Part shown: positions 9,799-17,359 of the stretch, piece after piece | Layout of the letters: every line of letters begins with the position of its first letter | Position numbering within the stretch: position 1 is the stretch's first letter | Source: Planktothrix agardhii NIES-204 | GTDB taxonomy: Bacteria; Cyanobacteriota; Cyanobacteriia; Cyanobacteriales; Microcoleaceae | Direction: 5' to 3' | Assembly: GCA_003609755.1 (NCBI GenBank) | Contig: AP017991.1 | Coordinates: 4,327,001-4,391,000, forward strand | DNA length: 64,000 nt | Notes under the pieces: model-generated | The model's database searches: none | What the model saw: the letters and a program-made list of their open reading frames with translations, nothing else | What the model was told of the DNA's origin: nothing | Translations under genes and position numbers: made by a program

Positions 9799-11019
9799 AT
9801 GTTAGATCTAACAAAATTGGCTCAACAAATGCAAGGCATGAGTCAACATATTAATCGAGAAGCAGAAGCATCCCGTAAACGCATTGAAATCGCTTTAAAT
9901 TTAATTGAACAAGCGAAATTAAATGATGATCAGTTAATGCGGAACTATGAAGACTTTCAGGCGAAAATGATCTTTAAACCCGCTACTCTCTTAGAACCTT
10001 TAAGTTATTGTCCTGATATTAATGCACCTCCTTTAGCCCATACTGTTTTTGCCACGGATGGTTCCCAAATTGCGCCGAGTGCCCATGAAATAGCCTATTG
10101 TTATTTAATTAATGTTGGACGAGTAATTTTACATTATGGTCAAAGTCGTCATCCAATTTTAGATAGTATTCCTGAAATTTATTATCGCCCGGAAGACTTA
10201 TATTTATCCCGCCAATGGGGAATCAAAACCGAAGAATGGATGGGATATCGTCGGGCCGTATCCGAAGCAATTATTTTAGCAGAATCGGGGAATCAATTAT
10301 TAGAAATTTCACCAAATCAACAGTTAACAGTTCCCACTTTAGCCTTAGTTGATGGCTCGTTAATCTATTGGTTTTTAGAACAATTACCCTCAGAAGCCAG
10401 AGATTTAATTTTATTACCAATTTTAGAATCTTGGGAACAGTTACGGTTAGCGGGTATTCCTTTATTTGGATATGTCAGTGCTTCTCGTAGTAGTGAAAGT
10501 TTATCTTTTTTACGGTTACAATCCTGTCCCTTTGATCAACCCAATTGTTTACAACATTGTCCGGGGATAGGAGGTATAATTTCAACCGGAAGCGAGAAAA
10601 AAGCCCCTTGTCAAGTGTTTGAACCCCTGCGGGATACGGTATTATGGGAATCCCAATTAAAACCCGGTCAACGGAGTCCTTTTTGGCGTTCTAATTCATC
10701 AATTTTAGATTTATATGAACATCATCAAATCTATTTTTGTTATGTGAATATGGGTAGTGAAATCGCCCGTTTAGAAGTTCCGGCTTGGGTGGTAGAAAAT
10801 TCTGACCAATTAGAGTTAGCATTAGGAATGGTGATGGCGCAAGTTCAAAAGGGATATGGTTATCCAGTGGTATTAGCAGAAGCCCATAATCAAGCGGTGG
10901 TGAAAGGAGGCGATCGCACTCGATTTTTTACCATGTTAGAGCAAGAAATGATTAAAGCGGGATTAAGAAATGTGGGAATTTCTTATAAGGAAGCAAGAAA
11001 AAGAGGTAGTATTGCGTGA
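9799..11019 (+). CDS. NurA-domain nuclease family protein
   Basis: A 406-residue protein with the NurA fold. An acidic metal-binding motif in FATDGSQIAPSAHE is near residue 88, a second in LALVDGSLIYWF near residue 192, and a C-terminal segment reads YPVVLAEAHNQAVV. NurA is a 5'-3' nuclease that in archaea works with the HerA helicase in DNA end resection. Cyanobacterial homologues are widespread, lack a clear HerA neighbour, and their role is unproven. The N-terminal 50 residues look coiled-coil. No HerA-like gene is nearby in this window. Confidence 0.8.
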   Translation: MLDLTKLAQQMQGMSQHINREAEASRKRIEIALNLIEQAKLNDDQLMRNYEDFQAKMIFKPATLLEPLSYCPDINAPPLAHTVFATDGSQIAPSAHEIAYCYLINVGRVILHYGQSRHPILDSIPEIYYRPEDLYLSRQWGIKTEEWMGYRRAVSEAIILAESGNQLLEISPNQQLTVPTLALVDGSLIYWFLEQLPSEARDLILLPILESWEQLRLAGIPLFGYVSASRSSESLSFLRLQSCPFDQPNCLQHCPGIGGIISTGSEKKAPCQVFEPLRDTVLWESQLKPGQRSPFWRSNSSILDLYEHHQIYFCYVNMGSEIARLEVPAWVVENSDQLELALGMVMAQVQKGYGYPVVLAEAHNQAVVKGGDRTRFFTMLEQEMIKAGLRNVGISYKEARKRGSIA

Positions 11020-11034
11020 AATCAGTCATCACTG

Positions 11035-11071
11035 TAGAGAGGTGCCATGGCGCGTCTATAGCACGTCTCTA
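11035..11071. repeat. small inverted repeat of the GTAGAGACG...CGTCTCTAC type
   Basis: TAGAGAGGTG (11035-11044) pairs with CACGTCTCTA (11062-11071) with one mismatch, around a GCCATGGC centre. It lies just after the NurA-domain gene and resembles the palindrome at 39491-39514. This is a common style of short palindromic repeat in cyanobacterial intergenic DNA. Confidence 0.6.
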
Positions 11072-11162
11072 GCAGTTATCAGAAAATACAATCAAAGAGT
11101 CCTGTGCGTCGTAGGTTGGCGTGCAGGACTTTTAGCCCTGTTTTCTTTAAACCCGGAACCCC

Positions 11163-11452
11163 ACAATTCATGTAGACAAAATTTACCGAACCAGAGAAAA
11201 CCGAGCTTGGTGTAAAGAAAAAGGGATTAGAATGAGTGGTGCCCGTTAGGTAGACCACCAGGAATTAGTAGTAAAACCACTAAGAAATAAGTATTAGAAG
11301 ATGAAAAAATTAGGAATGCTATTGAGGGTAAATTTGGTCAAGAAAAAAGAAGATTTAGCCTCAATCGCATTATGAATAAACTAGCTCATACTTCCGAAAC
11401 GGCAATTAATATTACTTTTTTAGTCATGAATCTCTCTGTGATTCTTAGATAG
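11163..11452 (+). pseudogene. remnant of a DDE (IS5/IS1182-like) transposase C terminus
   Basis: In one frame from 11163 the sequence reads TIHVDKIYRTRENRAWCKEK then GIRMSGA. A missing C in the run at about 11244-11247 shifts the frame, and it resumes as PLGRPPGISSKTTKK, stop at 11288, then further to NAIEGKFGQEKRRFSLNRIM and TAINITFLVMNLS, ending at 11450-11452. These are the conserved C-terminal blocks of a DDE transposase of the IS5/IS1182 type. The 5' part and the terminal repeats are gone. One frameshift and one internal stop show that it is dead. Confidence 0.8.
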
Positions 11453-11570
11453 ATTTTTTGGTCAATTTTTTTATTCAATTACTTTTTTTGGGTAATTGAT
11501 ATTGCATGATTACCCTTCCCTTCAATATCAATGTTTTGAATTTAGCTTTAATCATCTATTGCTACCTGAT

Positions 11571-11643
11571 AACAAAATTACGCAAATTCTCAAAAATTTT
11601 TTTATTCATTCTAATTTAGAGGTAATCACCTCAATCGGACGCA
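11571..11643. repeat. 73-bp direct repeat, left copy (flanks accessory patch)
   Basis: It matches 16029-16101 at about 69 of 73 positions in the same orientation. The shared segment covers the 3' end of a GrpE-like reading frame on the minus strand plus about 35 bp downstream. The two copies bracket the genes at 11.8-15.8 kb. Confidence 0.8.
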
Positions 11644-11728
11644 ATACTTGATCATTGACTCGAAATCCTTGACGAACAACTTTTGTAATGGTTTGAGGCG
11701 ACCAATATTGAATAGTTTTGGGATCAGA
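11606..11728 (-). pseudogene. 3' remnant of a GrpE-like gene
   Basis: Forty open codons on the minus strand end in TGA at 11606-11608 and read ...TITKVVRQGFRVNDQVLRPI then EVITSKLE. This matches the C-terminal beta domain of GrpE nucleotide exchange factors (consensus VVRPGY..GDRVLRPA.V.V). The rest of the gene is missing, and no start or upstream coding sequence is seen. Confidence 0.6.
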
Positions 11729-11844
11729 GTTTTTTTGTTAAAGAGCGATCGCCCTTGATGAAACCTAGAGCTATATGCTAACATTGAAGTTAATTTGAGA
11801 AGGAGTGGCTATTTATTACAGAAGCAGAAATTGAACAAGTTGTC

Positions 11845-12129
11845 GTGAGTTCTCGAAAAATTCGAGGTCAAACAACGGAGGGGGCGAGGGCTATTGCTAA
11901 AAAACAAGGACACGCCAATTCAGGAGGATATGCTTCAGTTTTTCAGGGTATTGAACCAACTCAACTTAATGCTGAGGTGTTAATTCAAAATATTCTAACT
12001 CACCCCAAAAGACAGTTTATGGGTGATAAAGTTACTGATATTTATAATGATCTTGGGCAAGGTGTCCGCTTTGATAAAAATACTTACGCATTTATTGGTT
12101 TTTTAGAGGAGTTCTTAGCAACACAATGA
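11845..12129 (+). CDS. toxin-like C-terminal domain protein (possibly headless remnant)
   Basis: A 94-residue basic N-terminal segment (SSRKIRGQTTEGARAIAKKQ) followed by NSGGYASVFQGIEPTQLNAE and a C-terminal block GQGVRFDKNTYAFIGFLEE. The style resembles C-terminal nuclease or BECR-like modules of polymorphic toxins, but I cannot name a family. No good ATG exists: the first standard start is GTG at 11845, while the frame is open back to a TAA at 11791. An AAGGAG at 11800-11805 sits before ATT codons at 11815 and 11830 with no matching start. The stop overlaps the ATG of the next gene (ATGA), so the two are translationally coupled, as expected of a toxin and its immunity partner. Confidence 0.5.
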   Translation: MSSRKIRGQTTEGARAIAKKQGHANSGGYASVFQGIEPTQLNAEVLIQNILTHPKRQFMGDKVTDIYNDLGQGVRFDKNTYAFIGFLEEFLATQ

Positions 12130-13415
12130 ATAATATACTGATGCAAGATGCTGCACGTTATCCCCAACTATTTGTGTGGAATGGTACAATTGAATCTAAT
12201 CAATTAGAAGTCTGGTTACAAGAGCATCAATTGAATTTACCTCAAGATTTAATTGAACTTTGGAAACAGACTAATGGCGGTGACTTGTTCGAGAGTGAAA
12301 CCATTCTCAGTCCATTTGGGGATGATAGTTTGGGAGATGATATTGAGGGTGTGAATGAGTTTCACTACTCTCAAGGAATGTCAAAAAATTATTTACTGTT
12401 TCATCTGGGAACAGGATTGAGTGCCGTTCGTTTAACTGATAACTACTATGTTAAATTGGATGAGAGTTATCAAGAAATTGCTCAATTCCAGAGTTTAGAT
12501 GATTGGTATAGAGATGAACTGCGATCAGAATATGGCAAACGTTACAATCAACATTTGGGAGATATTAAAATGTCATCAGCAGGTGTAGAAGACTCAAACT
12601 CAGAGATTACATATTTAGAACTAAAAGAAAAATTTAGAACTGGAGATTTATTAGAAGAAACTGATTCTAAAATTTTTGGTGTAATGCCGGAAAGGGTTGC
12701 AGAAGTAGAAAAAACTCTCAATCCTGATGAAAAGCCTTCTGGCTGGTTATTGCCAACGCTAACTCTGTGTAAACGAGATTTAGATTCTTTCACATTTGAA
12801 AGCAACCAAGAACAAGAGATAGACAGATGGTTTTTAAACCTGATGACTCCAGATCGTATACAAAAAACTCTATCGAACTGGGAGAAAGAACTTTCTATTA
12901 AGTCTAGTAAGTCTAGTAAGTCTAGTAAGTCTATTAATTCTATTAATTCTATTAATAAGGAACGCTACTTAATATTGAAAGAAGCCGTAGAAGTACACTT
13001 AAATCGACAGTTTTACGCCAGTGTTTCAACTCTCATGCCTCAGTTAGAGGGACTAATTAGAGATATTCTGGATGAATCGGTTGATTTTACTTCTTTATTG
13101 ACAGAAAGCAGAAATAGGGTGGAGGAAGTGATTACCAAGCTGACAGATCGCTGGAAGAATAATAATGATCTTCTTCAATACGATATTGTAATGCTTAACA
13201 GCCTGCCTATTTTGGTTGGTAATTTATACGATCAATACAAACCAAAAAAACACCCAGAAGAAATAATAGAAGGAAAATTGTATCGTCATGGAGTTTGTCA
13301 TGGCTTGCAGCCAGATTTCGGCTCACCAAAAAATTCTTTGCAGTTAATTTTACTCCTAGATCGTATTATATATTTTATAAGACTTGAGGAAATTGACGAA
13401 ATTGAGGAAAGTTAG
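12126..13415 (+). CDS. SUKH (SMI1/KNR4) immunity-type protein fused to a HEPN-like C-terminal domain
   Basis: A 429-residue protein. Residues 20-135 match the SUKH superfamily of immunity proteins (LNLPQDLIELWKQTNGGDLF near 36-55, then GTGLSAVRLTDNYYVKLDE near 95-113). Residues 160-255 are a middle domain I do not recognise. Residues 257-276 are a low-complexity SKS/SIN linker encoded by 9-nt repeats. Residues about 280-425 are all-helical and contain YRHGVCHG (Arg387-x4-His392) followed by GSPKNSLQLILLLDRI, the R-x4-H layout of HEPN-type RNases. It overlaps the toxin-like ORF by 4 nt. Protection against the upstream toxin is inference, and the HEPN-like half suggests an extra effector role. 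Confidence 0.65.
   Translation: MNNILMQDAARYPQLFVWNGTIESNQLEVWLQEHQLNLPQDLIELWKQTNGGDLFESETILSPFGDDSLGDDIEGVNEFHYSQGMSKNYLLFHLGTGLSAVRLTDNYYVKLDESYQEIAQFQSLDDWYRDELRSEYGKRYNQHLGDIKMSSAGVEDSNSEITYLELKEKFRTGDLLEETDSKIFGVMPERVAEVEKTLNPDEKPSGWLLPTLTLCKRDLDSFTFESNQEQEIDRWFLNLMTPDRIQKTLSNWEKELSIKSSKSSKSSKSINSINSINKERYLILKEAVEVHLNRQFYASVSTLMPQLEGLIRDILDESVDFTSLLTESRNRVEEVITKLTDRWKNNNDLLQYDIVMLNSLPILVGNLYDQYKPKKHPEEIIEGKLYRHGVCHGLQPDFGSPKNSLQLILLLDRIIYFIRLEEIDEIEES
12900..12956 (+). repeat. in-frame 9-nt tandem repeats encoding an SKS/SIN linker
   Basis: About three copies of AAGTCTAGT followed by about three copies of TTCTATTAA inside the SUKH-HEPN gene. The 9-nt period keeps the reading frame, so copy-number change would alter linker length but not frame. 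Confidence 0.85.
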
Positions 13416-13448
13416 TCAAGGATTTTTAAATAGGTTGTAGCAGTGCAT

Positions 13449-13537
13449 CTAGTCTAATAAAATGTAGGCTGATTCCGATAGTTAAACACTAAATGTTTAT
13501 AAATTACAGGTTTCAATAACCTACATAATTAGACTAG
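13449..13537. repeat. 89-bp imperfect inverted repeat between convergent genes
   Basis: CTAGTCTAATAAAATGTAGG (13449-13468) is mirrored by CCTACATAATTAGACTAG (13520-13537), with an inner AAACA/TGTTT stem. It lies between the SUKH-HEPN gene and the convergent DUF4145 gene. It may be a MITE-like element or act as a bidirectional terminator. A HIP1-centred 14-bp palindrome follows at 13541-13554. Confidence 0.6.
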
Positions 13538-13597
13538 AAGATAGCGATCGCTATTTCTATAAACATATCGATTTAGATACGCTTGCTAATCATGTTT

Positions 13598-15781
13598 TTA
13601 CTCGGATCTCAGATAATTACTATCTTCTATTTTCCAAAACCCTTGCTCAAACGTTAAGTAAAATCGGTATTTTTTAGATCGAGAGTAATCAGTTGTATTA
13701 CCCTTATCAATTTTACCGTTAATATATAATGTCATTTTTTCAGAAATTGTCGCATCAAATACAGCTTTACTAGGGGATGATTTAACATATTCTAAGCTCT
13801 CAAGTTTGCTGAACTCATATTCATAATAAGCACTATTATTTTTTAACCATTGTATGGAATCAATTGTATCTTTTAGCTTTTTTCCTGTAGCAAGTTGTGC
13901 TACTAACTGTTGATCATAAGGTGCTGCTAACATACGCTGTTTAGCATTCAACCACTTTTCAATCAATTGAGTTGCTTTTTTTTGCATTAAGGCTGAAATA
14001 TTCAGGCTAATTAAATAATTAGATTTACCCTTTGCAGAAACTTCAATAAGATAATTTCCGTTTTCGGGTAATTTTCCAGACCACTGACTTTGACCATTTG
14101 TAAGAGAAGCTATCGTTTGACCTTCTGGTGAAATCAAAGTTAAGTTAACGTTGCCTTGTTTTCTTTGAAGCAATAAATCTTGTCCAGCAGCAGCCCAAAC
14201 ATTATAACGATGACGCTCGTTAGGTTGAATTGGATTCTTAACTGTTGCTCCTGTACTTCCTTCATTAAAACGGACATTGTAGGTTTTGATTAATGGTGTA
14301 GATAAAACAACCATCTTTTTCTTAGTTTTTTCCTCAGAAGCCTTTGCTATTTGGAAATTTTTACTATACTGTAAATAACGATTTTTAGCCGTTTCATATT
14401 GAGAAGATTCAGGGGAAACATCCCCCATTAATTTTGCTGCTTTTTGCCATTTTTCTGCAATTAGTGACCATTCTTGAGCAGTTTTAGCTGTTTGTCCACT
14501 GGTTGCAGCTTCTTGTGCAATTTGGACTGCTAGTTTAAATTCTTCATGATTAGGATTATAAGTAGTAATTTGAGGTGTTTTTTTCTCAATTAAATTTTGT
14601 TTTTGAGGTAGTTTTTGATTAGGAATTTTGAGTTCTGTTTCTAACTTTGATGCAAGGTCTAGTGTTTGTTTATATTTCCCCTGTATTTGAAAATACTCTT
14701 GTTGCTGTTGTTGTAATTGACTTTGCAGTCTAAATGCTTGTTGACGAGATTCTTTTTCTTGTTGTTGTAATTGAGCTTCTAGTTTAGAAACTTTTGTAAC
14801 AGCTTCATGAGTTTTACTGGATTCAATCAAAATATCCTTTTTTATTTTTTCTAATTTTTGGTTATTAAAATCATAGGTTATACCTATTACTCCAGATAGA
14901 ATCACTGCTGTTACTGTGCTAATTCGCCAGAAAATCAAATAATTTTTATATTTTCCATTCTGGCTTTTAGCTAAAGATACTTCTTGTTCATATTTTTTAT
15001 TCTGGTTTTTAGCAATAGATAATTCTTGATTAATTTGTTGGTCTTTTTGATTCAAATATATAAGCTTTTGAGTCAAAGATTGAGATTGATTTTTGGCAAG
15101 ATTAAAATCATTAATTAATAAATTATATTTTTGTTGCAAATCTTCTAATTCATCAGAAGAATAATTTTTTGAACCTTGAGCTAATCTCAATTTTAGTTTT
15201 AAATTTTCTATTTCTTTTTGAAACTTATTTAGGTCTTCTACTTTCCTTTTATCAGCTAAACTCAGTTTTAGCTTTAAATGATCTATTTGTTTGTTTAAAT
15301 CGGTATTTTCAATCTGCAAATTGTTTTGCTTTTCTACATCCTGATCACTGGGTACAACAAAATCAGGAGGCTGAAAGTTTGGATTATGAAAATTCTTGTG
15401 AAACCAAATGCTAATTTCATAAGCATTTTTGAGATTTTCTAAAGCAATATTTTTATCATTGAAAAAATTATGATTAGCCTGATTTCCATACCTACGAATT
15501 TTATGAAGTAGATCATGGATTGGTGGAGGTATATTATTTTTATCAAATAACCTATCTATTAAATCTATTTGTTCTTCATTAGGATTAGTTCTGATCCCAT
15601 TTTTTATTAATATTAACTGAGCCATCCGCTCTCCAAATTGACGTAATTTCATCAAGCTGGTATTTGGATCATTGTTATAATATTTTTCAGCAAGACTTAC
15701 TAATTTTAGCAATTCTGAATCATGAATTTCTAAAAAATTAAAGTTATTTGATGAACTTAATTCAGTGATTATTGATCTCAT
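13598..15781 (-). CDS. DUF4145 (HEPN-like) / coiled-coil / transmembrane / IMS-domain protein
   Basis: A 727-residue multidomain protein. Residues 20-130 look like DUF4145, a HEPN-related domain often at the N terminus of restriction and defence proteins, with RRYGNQANH (Arg97-x6-His104). Residues 150-275 and 305-390 are coiled coil. A transmembrane helix lies at 282-302. Residues 410-480 carry one W-x(6)-W repeat module like those in the protein at 4753-6243. Residues 500-600 look like a PPC-type beta domain. Residues 603-725 match the IMS/ARC6-like domain (LIEKWLNAKQRMLAAPYDQQ to YRFYLTFEQGFWKIED). The likely topology puts the HEPN-like part inside and the beta and IMS domains outside. Function is unknown. 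Confidence 0.6.
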   Translation of the reverse strand: MRSIITELSSSNNFNFLEIHDSELLKLVSLAEKYYNNDPNTSLMKLRQFGERMAQLILIKNGIRTNPNEEQIDLIDRLFDKNNIPPPIHDLLHKIRRYGNQANHNFFNDKNIALENLKNAYEISIWFHKNFHNPNFQPPDFVVPSDQDVEKQNNLQIENTDLNKQIDHLKLKLSLADKRKVEDLNKFQKEIENLKLKLRLAQGSKNYSSDELEDLQQKYNLLINDFNLAKNQSQSLTQKLIYLNQKDQQINQELSIAKNQNKKYEQEVSLAKSQNGKYKNYLIFWRISTVTAVILSGVIGITYDFNNQKLEKIKKDILIESSKTHEAVTKVSKLEAQLQQQEKESRQQAFRLQSQLQQQQQEYFQIQGKYKQTLDLASKLETELKIPNQKLPQKQNLIEKKTPQITTYNPNHEEFKLAVQIAQEAATSGQTAKTAQEWSLIAEKWQKAAKLMGDVSPESSQYETAKNRYLQYSKNFQIAKASEEKTKKKMVVLSTPLIKTYNVRFNEGSTGATVKNPIQPNERHRYNVWAAAGQDLLLQRKQGNVNLTLISPEGQTIASLTNGQSQWSGKLPENGNYLIEVSAKGKSNYLISLNISALMQKKATQLIEKWLNAKQRMLAAPYDQQLVAQLATGKKLKDTIDSIQWLKNNSAYYEYEFSKLESLEYVKSSPSKAVFDATISEKMTLYINGKIDKGNTTDYSRSKKYRFYLTFEQGFWKIEDSNYLRSE

Positions 15782-15824
15782 GGCTTTAAATTAAGAGTGA
15801 TAGATTCATCAGAAAAGATTCATT

Positions 15825-16005
15825 AATACCTCATGATTAGCTGTCCCACCATTTCTTGAGTTATATCTTAGGAGTTTATACCTCACATATTGTTTTGTCA
15901 ATCAGTGGTATTTCGGAGTTATATTCGTGGTCGTTGTTGTCGTAACCGTCTTCACCGGGGCCAAAACTACTGTAACGCATGGTCACCAATACCTCATGAT
16001 TAGCT
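15825..16005. repeat. 18-bp exact direct repeat pair with a small ORF remnant between
   Basis: AATACCTCATGATTAGCT occurs at 15825-15842 and 15988-16005. On the minus strand both copies read ANHEVL. Between them a 34-codon frame (15980 to 15876) encodes MRYSSFGPGEDGYDNNDHEY and ends EIPLIDKTICEV. I do not recognise it. It looks like the tail of a lost gene with an internal duplication. Confidence 0.5.
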
Positions 16006-16028
16006 ATACTGACTTATAGCCACCCAGA

Positions 16029-16101
16029 AACAAAATTACGCAAATTCTCAAAAAATTTTTTATCCATTCCAATTTAGAGGTAATCACCTCAATCAGACGC
16101 A
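16029..16101. repeat. 73-bp direct repeat, right copy (flanks accessory patch)
   Basis: Second copy of the segment at 11571-11643, with about four mismatches. Here the GrpE-like stop codon is changed (TGA to TGG), and homology ends at 16101, so only the 3' tip of the GrpE-like frame was duplicated. Confidence 0.8.
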
Positions 16102-16169
16102 TGATTCTGTCAATCAGTAAAATTACAGAACTTTAATGGGCTTTTCAAGCTCTGGGAGGGTTTGAAGTC

Positions 16170-16832
16170 TCAAAACAATCCCCGATAGCGAATAAATAAC
16201 AAAATCACAGCCCAGGAGCCCAGGGCGACCTTAATTCCGACTAAAATATTCAATACAGGAATTACCCCGCCACTGAATAGATCTCCAAATTGTCCCGGGG
16301 GTAACTCCAAACCCGCTAAAGTCATCAGAGATAAAACTATAAAGATTAAAACCGAAATTTTCTCCCAGAACGAAGCTCTATATCGTTGATAAATCCCCAT
16401 CATCCACTCGGGGGAGGAAGTAATTGCAATTAAACCGATGGCAGTTCCCCCAGCGACTCCGGCGGCAAAACCTCCCCCCGGAGTCAAATGCCCCCTAATT
16501 GCCAATTCGATCCCGACTAAAGCACTAATTGTCGCTCCCAAACGGGCTAAAATAATTGAGGGTTGATCACTAAACTGATGGATAGTGGCTAAGGGTTTCT
16601 CATTGCCGAGGAGAAAATAGACTCCCATGGTCGCGATCGTAAATACCACCACTTCAAAAATCGTATCGTAGAGTCGATTTCTGAGAATAATGGCTGTGAC
16701 TGCATTAGGAATTCCGCTATCATTCACAATTGATTCCACCCCCGACAAAACTGATGCACTAGATTCAGGATTGGGCAGAATTAAAAACTTAGCATAAATC
16801 AGAATTCCAGCGAAAATATAAATCCATTTCAT
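16170..16832 (-). CDS. mnhB: Mrp-type Na+/H+ antiporter subunit B (MnhB/MrpB)
   Basis: A roughly 220-residue membrane protein, last gene of the Mrp operon. The N-terminal half has helices around IYIFAGILIYAKFLIL and FEVVVFTIATMGVYFLLG. The C-terminal half has the MnhB core GIELAIRGHLTPGGGFAAGV and GGVIPVLNILVGIKVALG. It forms part of the hetero-oligomeric antiporter that exports Na+ (or Li+, Ca2+) in exchange for protons across the cell membrane. The ATG at 16832 follows the DUF4040 stop (TAG at 16835-16837) directly; a GTG at 16835 would overlap the stop by one base and is an alternative. A GGGGG stretch upstream serves as ribosome binding site. Confidence 0.85.
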   Translation of the reverse strand: MKWIYIFAGILIYAKFLILPNPESSASVLSGVESIVNDSGIPNAVTAIILRNRLYDTIFEVVVFTIATMGVYFLLGNEKPLATIHQFSDQPSIILARLGATISALVGIELAIRGHLTPGGGFAAGVAGGTAIGLIAITSSPEWMMGIYQRYRASFWEKISVLIFIVLSLMTLAGLELPPGQFGDLFSGGVIPVLNILVGIKVALGSWAVILLFIRYRGLF

Positions 16833-16834
16833 CA

Positions 16835-17359
16835 CTATTTTTCCCCCGATGGTGGTGTCTTGATATAGGTTAAACGAGTTATAGATGCGGAAAGTTGAGG
16901 TTCCATGATCTCATATAAACGCTGAATGCGGGTAAGAGTCTCATAGGGTTGAGCGGGTTCGGCTTGAATACAGGTGAGATGAATGTCTTTATCGATTAAA
17001 GCCTGTTGTAAACTGTCTTGATCTTGATAGGAAATTAACTCTAACCGCAGATGATATTTGCTGAAAATTTTGCGAAACTCATCTAGGATCGGCTCATTTC
17101 CTAGATCTTGGATTACCCCCAAACGCACAACCAAAGAGGAACGCACCGCCACCGCATAGAGGGTAATCGCCAACAGGGTTCCGACTAACCCCTCAGTTAA
17201 AGCCACATCTGGCGCACCCAAAACCGTATAGAGTAAGACGGCGATCGCTCCTAATATCCCCCGCACAATCAAAGCCTGATAGGGGTTTGCCTCCAATACC
17301 ACCATCGCCGCCGCCAAGGGAAGTAAGGCTGTGATAATTTTAATATAGCTATCGTCCAT
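16835..17359 (-). CDS. DUF4040 Mrp antiporter subunit (MrpA C-terminal/MbhD-like)
   Basis: A 174-residue protein. Residues 1-75 have three hydrophobic helices with the DUF4040 signature GAPDVALTEGLVGTLLAITLY, found in the C-terminal part of MrpA and in MbhD. Residues about 80-174 form a soluble tail. In cyanobacterial Mrp systems this part of MrpA is a separate gene. The start at 17359 (MDDSYIKIIT) has a GAGG ribosome binding site and overlaps the end of mnhG by 11 bases, consistent with translational coupling. It is thought to help form the proton path. Confidence 0.8.
   Translation of the reverse strand: MDDSYIKIITALLPLAAAMVVLEANPYQALIVRGILGAIAVLLYTVLGAPDVALTEGLVGTLLAITLYAVAVRSSLVVRLGVIQDLGNEPILDEFRKIFSKYHLRLELISYQDQDSLQQALIDKDIHLTCIQAEPAQPYETLTRIQRLYEIMEPQLSASITRLTYIKTPPSGEK

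Noticed and set aside
10970-11215. 81-codon plus-strand frame after the NurA-domain gene
   Set aside because: It overlaps the end of that gene in another frame and runs over a palindrome and the transposase relic. The conserved transposase blocks are in different frames.
13541-13554. GCGATCGC-centred palindromes as operator sites
   Set aside because: HIP1 (GCGATCGC) occurs across the whole window, including inside many genes, so single sites are not evidence of regulation.
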